Shown in pieces: positions 1-5,191 of a stretch of 5,898 nt of DNA. The position numbers and the translations under genes are program-made. The DNA is taken from the NCBI GenBank assembly GCA_030038035.1, contig JASHPP010000764.1:1-5898 (forward strand), in the 5' to 3' direction. Under the pieces are notes generated by a model. The model had not been told where the DNA came from and did no database searches. It was given only the letters and a program-made list of their open reading frames with translations. This stretch comes from Trebonia sp. (lineage in GTDB: Bacteria; Actinomycetota; Actinomycetes; Streptosporangiales; Streptosporangiaceae). Numbering within the stretch: the first letter of the stretch is position 1; every line of letters starts with the position of its first letter.

Positions 1-759
1 CTCCGCGCGCCCGACGTCGCCGAAGGGCATGTTCGCCCGCACGATCTGCTGCTCCTCGCCATCCGGTCCGGTCACCGTGTTCAGCGCCACATGCGAGTTC
101 GCCGGCTTGACGTCGTCGGGAAGCTCGATGTCGGCCAGCTTGGTGCGGCCGATCACGCGCTCCTGCTCCTCGATGGGCAGCGCGTTCCAGGCGGGAAGGT
201 CGTGCAGGTACTTCTGCACGATCACGTAGCTGCCCCCGGCGAACTGCGGATCCTGGCCGCCGACGATGGCGGCGACGGTACCGGCCCGGCCGCCGGGCGA
301 CTCGGTGCCGTCGACGAACCCGATCAGGTCCCGCTCGTCGAAGTAGCGGAACCCGTGCACTTCGTCGGCGACCGTCACCGCCCCGGCCAGCCGGGCCATC
401 ACCTGGGTGGCGAACTCGAAGCACAGGTCCATCCGGCTCGCCCTGATGTGGAACAGCAGGTCCCCTGGCGTGGCGGGCGCGCGGTGCCGCGGACCGGAAA
501 GCTCCTGGAACGGGTGCAGCTCGGCCGGCCGTGGCCCGTCGAACAGGCGGTCCCAGGCTCGCGAGCCGATCGCCGCGACGCACTGCAGGCTGGCCTCGGG
601 GATCCGGAACCCGACCGAGCGCTGCAGTGCCGCCATGTCAGAAAGCACGCCGCGCGCGGTCTCCTCGCCTCCCGGGTTCACCGTCAGCACCAGGAAGATC
701 GCGGCAGCGGTCAGCGGGCTCACCACCGGCTGCGGTTCCGGCTCGGAGGGCAGTGGCAC
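1..759 (-). CDS. DyP-type (B-class) haem peroxidase, C-terminal part cut by window edge
   Basis: This gene encodes a dye-decolourising peroxidase, a haem enzyme that uses hydrogen peroxide to oxidise bulky organic substrates. The first 253 residues are visible, and the rest (about 60-100 residues by family length) lies beyond base 1. The family GxxDG motif is present as GFVDG at residues 147-151 (Asp150). The probable proximal haem ligand is His223 (NSHVAL). Arg241 and Asn243 lie in RANMPFG. The spacing D150/H223/R241/N243 equals that of the known D153/H226/R244/N246 set of Rhodococcus DypB, shifted by three, which argues for class B. No signal peptide is seen, so it is probably cytosolic. 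The GTG start at 759 has the purine tract AAGGGGG upstream. B-type DyPs are often encapsulin cargo, with the targeting peptide at the C-terminus, but that end is outside the window. It is divergent from the DUF302 gene. Confidence 0.93.
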   Translation of the reverse strand, partial: MPLPSEPEPQPVVSPLTAAAIFLVLTVNPGGEETARGVLSDMAALQRSVGFRIPEASLQCVAAIGSRAWDRLFDGPRPAELHPFQELSGPRHRAPATPGDLLFHIRASRMDLCFEFATQVMARLAGAVTVADEVHGFRYFDERDLIGFVDGTESPGGRAGTVAAIVGGQDPQFAGGSYVIVQKYLHDLPAWNALPIEEQERVIGRTKLADIELPDDVKPANSHVALNTVTGPDGEEQQIVRANMPFGDVGRAE

Positions 760-770
760 GGGGGACCCCC
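760..770. repeat. G5-A-C5 inverted repeat over the DyP gene ribosome-binding site
   Basis: Read on the minus strand, GGGGGTCCCCC lies directly before the GTG start at 759. The G-run is the Shine-Dalgarno sequence of the DyP gene. A 4-bp hairpin with a GTC loop could mask it in the mRNA. The structure is short and may be chance in GC-rich DNA. Confidence 0.3.
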
Positions 771-787
771 TTCGGTTTTGGCCGCAC

Positions 788-817
788 ACTAGCGTGCCAC
801 ACGCGGTTGACCGCAGT
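788..817. promoter_or_regulatory. Nested dyads in the divergent DyP / DUF302 intergenic region
   Basis: Two adjoining inverted repeats are visible: GCGTG-CCA-CACGC (792-804) and GCGGT-TG-ACCGC (803-814). They sit in the gap between the divergent starts and could be a binding site for a regulator of one or both genes. TAGTGT on the minus strand (791 to 786) is a possible -10 for the DyP gene, but no good -35 is seen at the right distance. This is an inference from symmetry and position only. Confidence 0.3.
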
Positions 818-832
818 CAGGGGGTCGGGTGC

Positions 833-845
833 GGAGGGTGAGATG
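833..845 (+). promoter_or_regulatory. Alternative upstream start of the DUF302 gene with its own ribosome-binding site
   Basis: GGAGGG at 833-838 lies 4 nt before an ATG at 843 that is in frame with the DUF302 start at 894, which has an equally good GGAGGG at 883-888. The upstream start would give a 151-aa product with a short basic, mildly hydrophobic extension. Without homologues the choice between the two cannot be settled. Confidence 0.4.
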
Positions 846-893
846 TCAGTAGCATCAGTCGCGACAGTGCTCGCGCGGAAACGGAGGGCGACC

Positions 894-1298
894 ATGAGCG
901 GCGGAATCGGCGCGAACGAGGAAGGCATCATCACCAAGCTCAGCCCGCGGCCGGTGGCCGGCACGGTCGCGCGGCTGACCGGACTGGTGACCGCGCGGGG
1001 GATGAAGGTCTTCGCGGTGATCGACCAGGCCGCCGAGGCACGCCAGGCGGGGCTGGACCTGCGGGAGACCGTGCTCGTGCTCTTCGGGAATCCGGCCGCG
1101 GGGACGCCGGTGATGGCCGCCGAGCCGCTGTCCGCGCTCGACCTGCCGCTCAAGGTCCTCGTGTGGGATGACGCCGGCCAGACGAGGGTGTCCTACTACG
1201 CGCCCGCGACCCTGGGGGCCCGCTACCATCTCGATCCTGACCTGGAGGCGAAGCTGGCCGGCATCGACCCGCTGACCGACGCGCTCATCGCCGCCTGA
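894..1298 (+). CDS. DUF302 domain protein
   Basis: This is a 134-aa single-domain protein of the DUF302 family, whose biochemical function is not established. The family core is clear: the start GIITK (11-15), then FAVIDQAAEARQAGL (40-54), the strand ETVLVLFGNPAAGTPVM (58-74), and ALDLPLKVLVWDD (81-93) followed by a short aromatic strand VSYYAP (99-104). No signal peptide or membrane segment is seen. The ATG at 894 is chosen because GGAGGG lies 5 nt upstream and the domain begins soon after. An in-frame ATG at 843, also with GGAGGG 4 nt upstream, would add 17 residues (MSVASVATVLARKRRAT) that look unlike the family. The gene is divergent from the DyP peroxidase and is followed in the same direction, 140 bp on, by the CoA-transferase. 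Family assignment is firm; any role beside the peroxidase is a guess. Confidence 0.9.
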   Translation: MSGGIGANEEGIITKLSPRPVAGTVARLTGLVTARGMKVFAVIDQAAEARQAGLDLRETVLVLFGNPAAGTPVMAAEPLSALDLPLKVLVWDDAGQTRVSYYAPATLGARYHLDPDLEAKLAGIDPLTDALIAA

Positions 1299-1438
1299 CG
1301 CGGCCCGCGGCCAGGCTGCCCCGCCGCCCCGCCAAGGCCTTCTTTCATCCCGAACGGACCGGGCCGACTCCCGCGGGCACGCTGGCTGGCAGCATGGAGG
1401 ACACGCACCACTGACCTGCAAGCCATCAAGGCGGCTCC

Positions 1439-2662
1439 ATGCCCAACCACGACGACGCCCCGCTGGCCGGCCTGCGGATCCTGGAGATCTCCAGCTTCGT
1501 CGCCGCGCCGCTCGGCGGGATGACGCTCGCCCAGCTCGGCGCCGAGGTCATCCGCATCGATCCGGCCGGCGGCGCGGCGGACGTCACCCGGTGGCCGCTG
1601 GCCCCCTCGGGCACGAGCCTGTACTGGACCGGGCTGAACAAGGGCAAGCGCTCCGTCACCCTCGACTTCCGCTCAGCCCGCGGCCGCGACACCGTGGCGG
1701 ACCTGGTGGCAGGCTCAGGCCCGGACGGCGGGATCGTGCTCACCAACGCGGGCCTGCCCTGGCTGTCGTATGAGTCGCTGGCCGCCCGCCGGCCCGACCT
1801 GATCCACCTGCGGATCACCGGCAGGCACGACGGGGGCGCCGCGGTGGACTACACGGTCAGCGCCGCCACCGGCTTTCCGCTCGCGACGGGCCCCGAGGGC
1901 ACGCGGGGACCGGTGAACCACGTGCTGCCGGCCTGGGACGTGGCCTGCGGGCTGTACGCGGCGGTCGGCCTGCTGGCCGCAGAACGGCACAGGCGCCGCA
2001 CCGGGCAGGGGCGCGCGATCACCCTGGCGCTTGCGGACGTGGCGCTCGCCGTCACCGGTCACCTCGGCTTGCTCGCCCAGGGGCAGCTGACCGGGGCCGG
2101 CCGCCCGCGAATCGGCAACCATCTGTACGGCGGCTTCGCCAGGGACTTCCTGGCGAAGGGCGGCGCCCGCGTCATGGTCGTGACCCTCACCGGGCGGCAT
2201 TTCGCCGACCTCGCCGCCGCCACCGGGCTGACCGAGACGTTCACCGGGCTGGCAGGCCTGCTCGGCGCCGATTTCGCGCGGGAGGACGACCGCTACGAGC
2301 ACCGCGAGGTGATCGCCGCGCTGCTTGCCCCCTGGTTCGCGCGGCACACGGTGGCGCAGATCGCGGCCGCGTTCGCGGGGACCTCGGTGCTGTGGGAGCG
2401 GTACCGCACGTTCGCGGAGCTGGCCGCCGATCCCGGCCTGCTGGGCAATCCCCTGGTCCGGCTGATCGACCAGCCGGGCGTCGGGCAGGTGCTCGCGACG
2501 GGGAGCCCGCTGGCCCAGCCGGGTACCGGCGGCGAGGTCCGCCCCGCGCCGGTGCTCGGCGCGGACACCGACGCCGTGCTCGGCGAGCTGCTCGGGACCG
2601 CGCCGAACGCGGGCGACGACGACCGCGACGGCTCTGATAACAGCAAGAAAGGGAAGGGCTGA
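1439..2662 (+). CDS. Family III (CaiB/BaiF) CoA-transferase, mesaconyl-CoA C1-C4 CoA transferase-like
   Basis: This 407-aa protein is a family III CoA-transferase. The family moves CoA between carboxylic acids through an aspartyl-CoA intermediate. It opens with the nucleotide-binding GLRILEISSFVAAPLGGMTL (11-30) and AQLGAEVIRIDP (31-42), followed by WTGLNKGKRSVTLD (63-76). The likely catalytic residue is Asp167 in NHVLPAWD (160-167), with AAERHRRRTGQG (180-191) after it. From memory, these stretches match Chloroflexus 2-methylfumaryl-CoA isomerase (Mct, intramolecular transfer in the 3-hydroxypropionate bi-cycle) more closely than formyl-CoA transferase or CaiB. The C-terminal fold resumes with YRTFAELAADP (322-332) and QPGVG (345-349). 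A charged low-complexity tail (about 391-407, ending SKKGKG) extends past the domain. The ATG start has only a weak AAGGCGG upstream. No other gene of the bi-cycle is in the window, so the true substrate is uncertain. Confidence 0.9.
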   Translation: MPNHDDAPLAGLRILEISSFVAAPLGGMTLAQLGAEVIRIDPAGGAADVTRWPLAPSGTSLYWTGLNKGKRSVTLDFRSARGRDTVADLVAGSGPDGGIVLTNAGLPWLSYESLAARRPDLIHLRITGRHDGGAAVDYTVSAATGFPLATGPEGTRGPVNHVLPAWDVACGLYAAVGLLAAERHRRRTGQGRAITLALADVALAVTGHLGLLAQGQLTGAGRPRIGNHLYGGFARDFLAKGGARVMVVTLTGRHFADLAAATGLTETFTGLAGLLGADFAREDDRYEHREVIAALLAPWFARHTVAQIAAAFAGTSVLWERYRTFAELAADPGLLGNPLVRLIDQPGVGQVLATGSPLAQPGTGGEVRPAPVLGADTDAVLGELLGTAPNAGDDDRDGSDNSKKGKG

Positions 2663-2672
2663 CCGGTCAGCC
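2657..2672. terminator. Perfect 16-bp palindrome over two convergent stop codons, probable bidirectional terminator
   Basis: GGCTGACCGGTCAGCC is its own reverse complement and can form a 6-bp stem with a CCGG loop. It contains the TGA of the CoA-transferase (2660-2662) and, on the other strand, the TGA of the phospholipase-like gene (2667-2669). In the leftward transcript the stem is followed by CTTCCCTTTCTTG, a pyrimidine tract with several Ts, like an intrinsic terminator. In the rightward direction no T-run follows. Confidence 0.6.
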
Positions 2673-4091
2673 AGCCGGGTCAAGCGCGCCAAGCCGGCGG
2701 AAGGTCACGGTCAGGAAAGCCCGGGTGAGCTGGGTGGACCGCCTGCGGAAAAAGTCGGTGGCGCACCGCCCGCGCAGGTACGTCTCGTGCCAGCTCGGAA
2801 GATCGAGCAGCACGCCGTCCTGTTCGACATGATCGGGGAACAGCTCGAAGATCTTCCGGCTGCTGACCGCTGTCTCGCCGCGCTCGAGCAGGTCGGTTAT
2901 CGCCTGCCTGGACAGCGCGGCGGCGTCCGCCGCGCGGCCCGCGCCTTCGGCTCCTGCGAGCATCGACCAGTCCCCCCACGCCCGGTACCTGCTGCCGTCC
3001 TGGCCGGCGCTCACCACGAGGGAGCGCTTGTTGAAGTAGCCGTGCAGCACCCCCGCCGCCGACTGCGCCACGCTGCTGGCAAGGAAGGTGCGGTAGCGGG
3101 CGAAGGCCACGGATCGTTCGGAATGATCATTGCCCTTGACCCCGCTGCCCAGCATCCTCTCCCCGGCAGTCGCGGCCTCAAGCGCGGCCTGCGGGTCGGT
3201 GACCGGCGGTGTGCCCGGGTCGCGGGCGGGCAGCAGCCGATCGGTGCCGTCACCGGCCGGCCGGGGGCGGTAGTGGCCGGGGCCGTGCAGGTACGGCTGC
3301 GCGCGCACGGTCAGCGCGGCGAGCTGCCCGCGGTCGGGCACGGGGAAGCGCGAGCCCGCCAGCCACTCCGCGTACCACTGCATGACCTGCATCTTGTTGA
3401 TCAGGTGCCCGGCGGCGAACGAGTCCTGCAGGAAGTGGTCGGCGTAGCCCGCGCAGACCCGGGCCCGGGTGCGCAGCGCCTCGCGCTCCTCGTGGTCGCC
3501 GACGGCGGCCGCCGCGCCGATGAGATCCCTGGCCGCCAGGTGGAAGCGCTGCCAGCGGTACCAGGAGAACGGGGCGAAGTGGCCGGCGTTGCGCGCGACC
3601 ACGCAGGGATAGCGCTCCCAGGGCGGGATTCCGCACCGGGAGCCGAGCCGCGCGAGCTGGAAACCCTCGCCGATTTCGGCCAGCGCGCCGAAGGCCGGGT
3701 ACGGGAGCGCGCCGGCGAGCCGCCGGCGGCCGGGGGGCGGCAGGCCGGCGGTCCGGCGCAGTTCCCTGATGTTCCAGGCGCGGACCGACTGCAGGATCGG
3801 CAGCAGGTAGCGGGCCGGCGCTTGTGCCACGTCGGCCGGGCGCGAGAAGTAGTCGGGCAGGATGTTCAGCTCGCCGACCGTGACCACCAGCCCGCTGCCG
3901 GGCAGCCGGAGGGTCTGCACGCCGGGGTAGCTGGCGCGGACCCGGTCCTCGTCGACGTTCCCGGGGTCCCGGCCGAGTTCGGTGAGCAGGGCGCGGCAGG
4001 CCGCCAGCATGCCCGATCCCGCGGGGTCGCCCGCGGCCGCCCGCACGGCGGCGGGGTCGGCGGTACCGAGCACGAAGTGCTCCCAGGACAT
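2667..4091 (-). CDS. Predicted metal-dependent hydrolase with zinc phospholipase C / S1-P1 nuclease-like motif
   Basis: This is a 474-aa protein of no named family. Residues 219-229 read H-F-L-Q-D-S-F-A-A-G-H, the HxxxD-x5-H spacing of the zinc ligands in bacterial phospholipase C (H118, D122, H128 in Bacillus cereus). Further candidate ligands upstream are His171 (NAGHFAP, 168-174), His184 and the early GELNILPDYF (73-82). A later block, LHGYFNKRSL (349-358) with GD at 373-374, looks like a conserved second part. A histidine 14 residues after H229, expected in classical PLC, is absent. There is no signal peptide, unlike secreted PLC and S1 nucleases. Reported coordinates use ATG at 4091, which gives a natural-looking MSWEHFVLG start. 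A GTG at 4154, 4 nt from the upstream stop, would add 21 residues; neither start has a good ribosome-binding site. The gene follows the NYN gene in the same direction and is probably co-transcribed. The enzymatic role is inferred from the motif only. Confidence 0.75.
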   Translation of the reverse strand: MSWEHFVLGTADPAAVRAAAGDPAGSGMLAACRALLTELGRDPGNVDEDRVRASYPGVQTLRLPGSGLVVTVGELNILPDYFSRPADVAQAPARYLLPILQSVRAWNIRELRRTAGLPPPGRRRLAGALPYPAFGALAEIGEGFQLARLGSRCGIPPWERYPCVVARNAGHFAPFSWYRWQRFHLAARDLIGAAAAVGDHEEREALRTRARVCAGYADHFLQDSFAAGHLINKMQVMQWYAEWLAGSRFPVPDRGQLAALTVRAQPYLHGPGHYRPRPAGDGTDRLLPARDPGTPPVTDPQAALEAATAGERMLGSGVKGNDHSERSVAFARYRTFLASSVAQSAAGVLHGYFNKRSLVVSAGQDGSRYRAWGDWSMLAGAEGAGRAADAAALSRQAITDLLERGETAVSSRKIFELFPDHVEQDGVLLDLPSWHETYLRGRCATDFFRRRSTQLTRAFLTVTFRRLGALDPAG

Positions 4092-4158
4092 CACCGGTCC
4101 GTGACCGCCGGCATGCTCATGCGTCCAGGATGCCCGCCTCGCCGGCCGGCGCACAGGC

Positions 4159-4635
4159 TTACGCGGCCGCGATTTGCGGCACGTCCAGGTAGACCACGTC
4201 CCTGGCGGCCCGTGCCAGGGACGGGGACAGGCTGCCCCAGCGGCTCGCTACGGTCACCCAGACACCGCGGCCCGCCAGGTGTGCCGCCGCCTGGCGGAAC
4301 ACGCCGTCACCCGAGCCGATCACGACGTGCGTGAACCTGGCGGCCACGTCCTCGTTCTGCAGCACGTCGAGCAGCTCCAGGTCCGCGCCGTGCGGCCCGG
4401 ACCTGACCCGGTAGCGCGCGTGCGGCCAGCCCAGTGCCGCGTTCAGCAGGCCCAGGTGGCTCGCGGCCATCACCACCTGGTCATCAGGGCGCAGGCCAAG
4501 GCGCGCCACGTACCGCCGCTGCAGGGCGCTGACCTGGAGCTGGCTGGGGATCGCGGTGCCGGCGAGGTTCTCGATGTCGACGACGTGGAGCGCACGCGCG
4601 GGGAACCGGCGCCTGGTCTTGGTGGTCGTCTGCAC
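4159..4635 (-). CDS. NYN/PIN-like domain protein, putative ribonuclease
   Basis: This 158-aa protein is almost entirely one NYN (PIN-like) domain, a fold usually associated with metal-dependent RNA cleavage. Acidic positions fall where the fold needs them: Asp20 and Glu22-Asn23 in HVVDIENLAG (17-26), Asp85, Glu87 and Asp90 in GADLELLD (83-90), and Asp110 in VVIGSGDGVF (104-113). The last strand-helix unit, RGVWVTVASRWGSLSPSLARA (123-143), is typical. Many NYN proteins read GDGDF where this one reads GDGVF, so the second Asp is missing. A basic N-terminus (KTRRR, 6-10) precedes the domain. The GTG start at 4635 is chosen because AAGGGGG lies 9 nt upstream and the domain begins right after. The much longer in-frame extension upstream has no family sequence. 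The downstream phospholipase-like gene begins 4 or 67 nt after the stop. Confidence 0.85.
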   Translation of the reverse strand: MQTTTKTRRRFPARALHVVDIENLAGTAIPSQLQVSALQRRYVARLGLRPDDQVVMAASHLGLLNAALGWPHARYRVRSGPHGADLELLDVLQNEDVAARFTHVVIGSGDGVFRQAAAHLAGRGVWVTVASRWGSLSPSLARAARDVVYLDVPQIAAA

Positions 4636-4671
4636 CGCGCAGCACCCCCTTCGCGATTCCCCCCGCGTGCT

Positions 4672-4701
4672 TAGCTGGGTACCCAATTTTCCATGCGTCA
4701 A
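4672..4701 (-). promoter_or_regulatory. Candidate promoter of the NYN gene
   Basis: On the minus strand TTGACG (4701 to 4696) is a good -35 match. It is followed after 18 bp by CAGCTA (4677 to 4672), a poor -10. The spacer includes the AT-rich GGAAAATTGGG, a local drop in GC. The placement 37-66 bp upstream of the GTG start suits a promoter, but the -10 is weak. Confidence 0.3.
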
Positions 4702-4807
4702 TCGCGTGGACGGTCCCTCCGCGACAGACCGCAGCGCTTCACAGCGCCTCGGCGCCGTGCCCGCTGACCTCCGCTCAGGTTCGCGTCCCGTCGCCGCCGA
4801 TCGTGGC

Positions 4808-4832
4808 GTTTGGCTCCCGGGTTTGGCTCCCG
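4808..4832. repeat. Two tandem copies of GTTTGGCTCCCG
   Basis: The 12-mer GTTTGGCTCCCG occurs at 4808-4819 and again at 4821-4832, separated by one base (period 13). It lies in the 256-bp gap between the NYN start and the RHH stop. Two copies only, with no dyad symmetry; no role is evident. Confidence 0.6.
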
Positions 4833-4891
4833 CCCTCGCGCGCACGCGTGGGGCGCAAAGCTCCGGAAGCTTCACACCCTTCACGCGTCGG

Positions 4892-5077
4892 CTAGGAATC
4901 CTGCCGCCCGGGCCTGGGCGGCATCTTCGCGCCCGGGCGGCGCAGCCACCAGCGGGCGAGCTCGCGGAGCACCGCGGACCGGTCGGTGCCCGCGGCGGCG
5001 GCGGCGTCGCCGAGCTGCTCCCATGTCTCGTCGTCGATGCGCACCGCGCGGTTGGGCGTGGACGGCTTGTTCGGCAT
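4892..5077 (-). CDS. Ribbon-helix-helix DNA-binding protein, probable repressor of the divergent region
   Basis: This is a 61-aa protein with the MetJ/Arc ribbon-helix-helix layout. A short strand, NRAVRIDDETW (9-19), supplies the DNA-contacting residues of the antiparallel ribbon. Helix A covers about 16-30 (DETWEQLGDAAAAAG), and helix B covers 32-47 (DRSAVLRELARWWLRR) after the TDRS turn. A proline- and arginine-rich tail ends the protein. Such proteins bind palindromes as dimers of dimers, and three related palindromic sites lie just upstream of this gene, so autoregulation and control of the divergent microprotein gene are likely. The start is the ATG at 5077; the G5 tract is only 1 nt upstream, so the ribosome-binding site is poor. 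No toxin partner is adjacent on this strand, so an antitoxin role is not supported by what is seen. Confidence 0.82.
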   Translation of the reverse strand: MPNKPSTPNRAVRIDDETWEQLGDAAAAAGTDRSAVLRELARWWLRRPGAKMPPRPGRQDS

Positions 5078-5095
5078 GCCCCCGATAGTAGCAGC

Positions 5096-5109
5096 GGTGT
5101 ATATGCAAA
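5096..5109. promoter_or_regulatory. Operator site O1 (degenerate copy)
   Basis: GGTGTATATGCAAA matches the palindrome GGTGTATATACACC at 11 of 14 positions, with the left half intact. It overlaps the end of the possible -10 of the RHH gene (TAGATT on the minus strand) and its expected start site, so binding here would block the RHH gene's own transcription. Confidence 0.55.
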
Positions 5110-5114
5110 ATCTA
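5109..5114 (-). promoter_or_regulatory. Possible -10 element of the RHH gene
   Basis: TAGATT on the minus strand (5114 to 5109) fits the TAnnnT pattern of actinobacterial -10 elements and lies about 32 bp before the ATG at 5077. At 17-bp spacing the -35 would be ATACAC within operator O2, which is not a good match. The call rests on the -10 and position. Confidence 0.35.
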
Positions 5115-5125
5115 GCCCTCCCGCC

Positions 5126-5154
5126 TTGCCGGTGTATAGACACCATGCTAGGCT
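5126..5154 (+). promoter_or_regulatory. Promoter of the 37-aa microprotein gene
   Basis: TTGCCG (5126-5131) and TAGGCT (5149-5154) are separated by exactly 17 bp, the ideal sigma-70-type spacing. The -35 matches TTGACA at 4 of 6 positions and the -10 fits TAnnnT. Transcription would start near 5161, in the middle of operator O3, while operator O2 fills the spacer. This gives a leader of about 30 nt before the ATG at 5192. Confidence 0.6.
5131..5144. promoter_or_regulatory. Operator site O2 (one mismatch)
   Basis: GGTGTATAGACACC differs from GGTGTATATACACC at a single base (13 of 14). It lies between the -35 and -10 of the rightward promoter, the classic position for repression by RNA polymerase exclusion. 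Its centre is 24 bp from that of O3 and 35 bp from that of O1. Confidence 0.7.
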
Positions 5155-5170
5155 GGTGTATATACACCAG
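5153..5170. promoter_or_regulatory. Operator site O3, perfect 18-bp palindrome
   Basis: CTGGTGTATATACACCAG is a perfect palindrome. It overlaps the last two bases of the rightward -10 and covers the predicted transcription start. It contains the full consensus GGTGTATATACACC shared by O1 and O2. The A/T-rich core stands out in this GC-rich DNA. The adjacent RHH protein is the obvious candidate ligand, by position and by the family's habit of binding repeated palindromes. Confidence 0.78.
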
Positions 5171-5191
5171 ACGACAGGACAGGAGCAAGCG

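Noticed and set aside
91..841. Two rightward open frames opposite the DyP gene
   Set aside because: The minus strand carries the GxxDG, His and Arg/Asn haem-peroxidase signature throughout, so these frames are shadows.
1299..1438. Terminator or promoter between the DUF302 and CoA-transferase genes
   Set aside because: Only an 8-bp AAGGCCTT palindrome (1334-1341) before a short pyrimidine run is visible; it cannot form a hairpin with a proper loop, and no convincing -35/-10 pair was found.
1715..2692. 325-codon leftward open frame opposite the CoA-transferase gene
   Set aside because: The opposite strand encodes an unmistakable CaiB/BaiF enzyme. This frame has a Gly/Arg/Glu-rich composition without motifs.
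2787..4334. 515-codon rightward open frame opposite the PLC-like gene
   Set aside because: It is antisense to a gene with a clear metal motif. Its product is low-complexity Gly/Ala/Arg/Val-rich sequence with no domain, as expected from the complement of GC-rich coding DNA.
4786..4800. tRNA T-arm-like GGTTCGCGTCCC
   Set aside because: The invariant A of the T-loop is replaced by C, and no acceptor, D-arm or anticodon stem can be found around it.
4857..4873. Short hairpin AAGCT-CCGGA-AGCTT after the RHH gene as terminator
   Set aside because: The stem is only 5 bp, about half A/T, and no T-run follows, so it is too weak to call.
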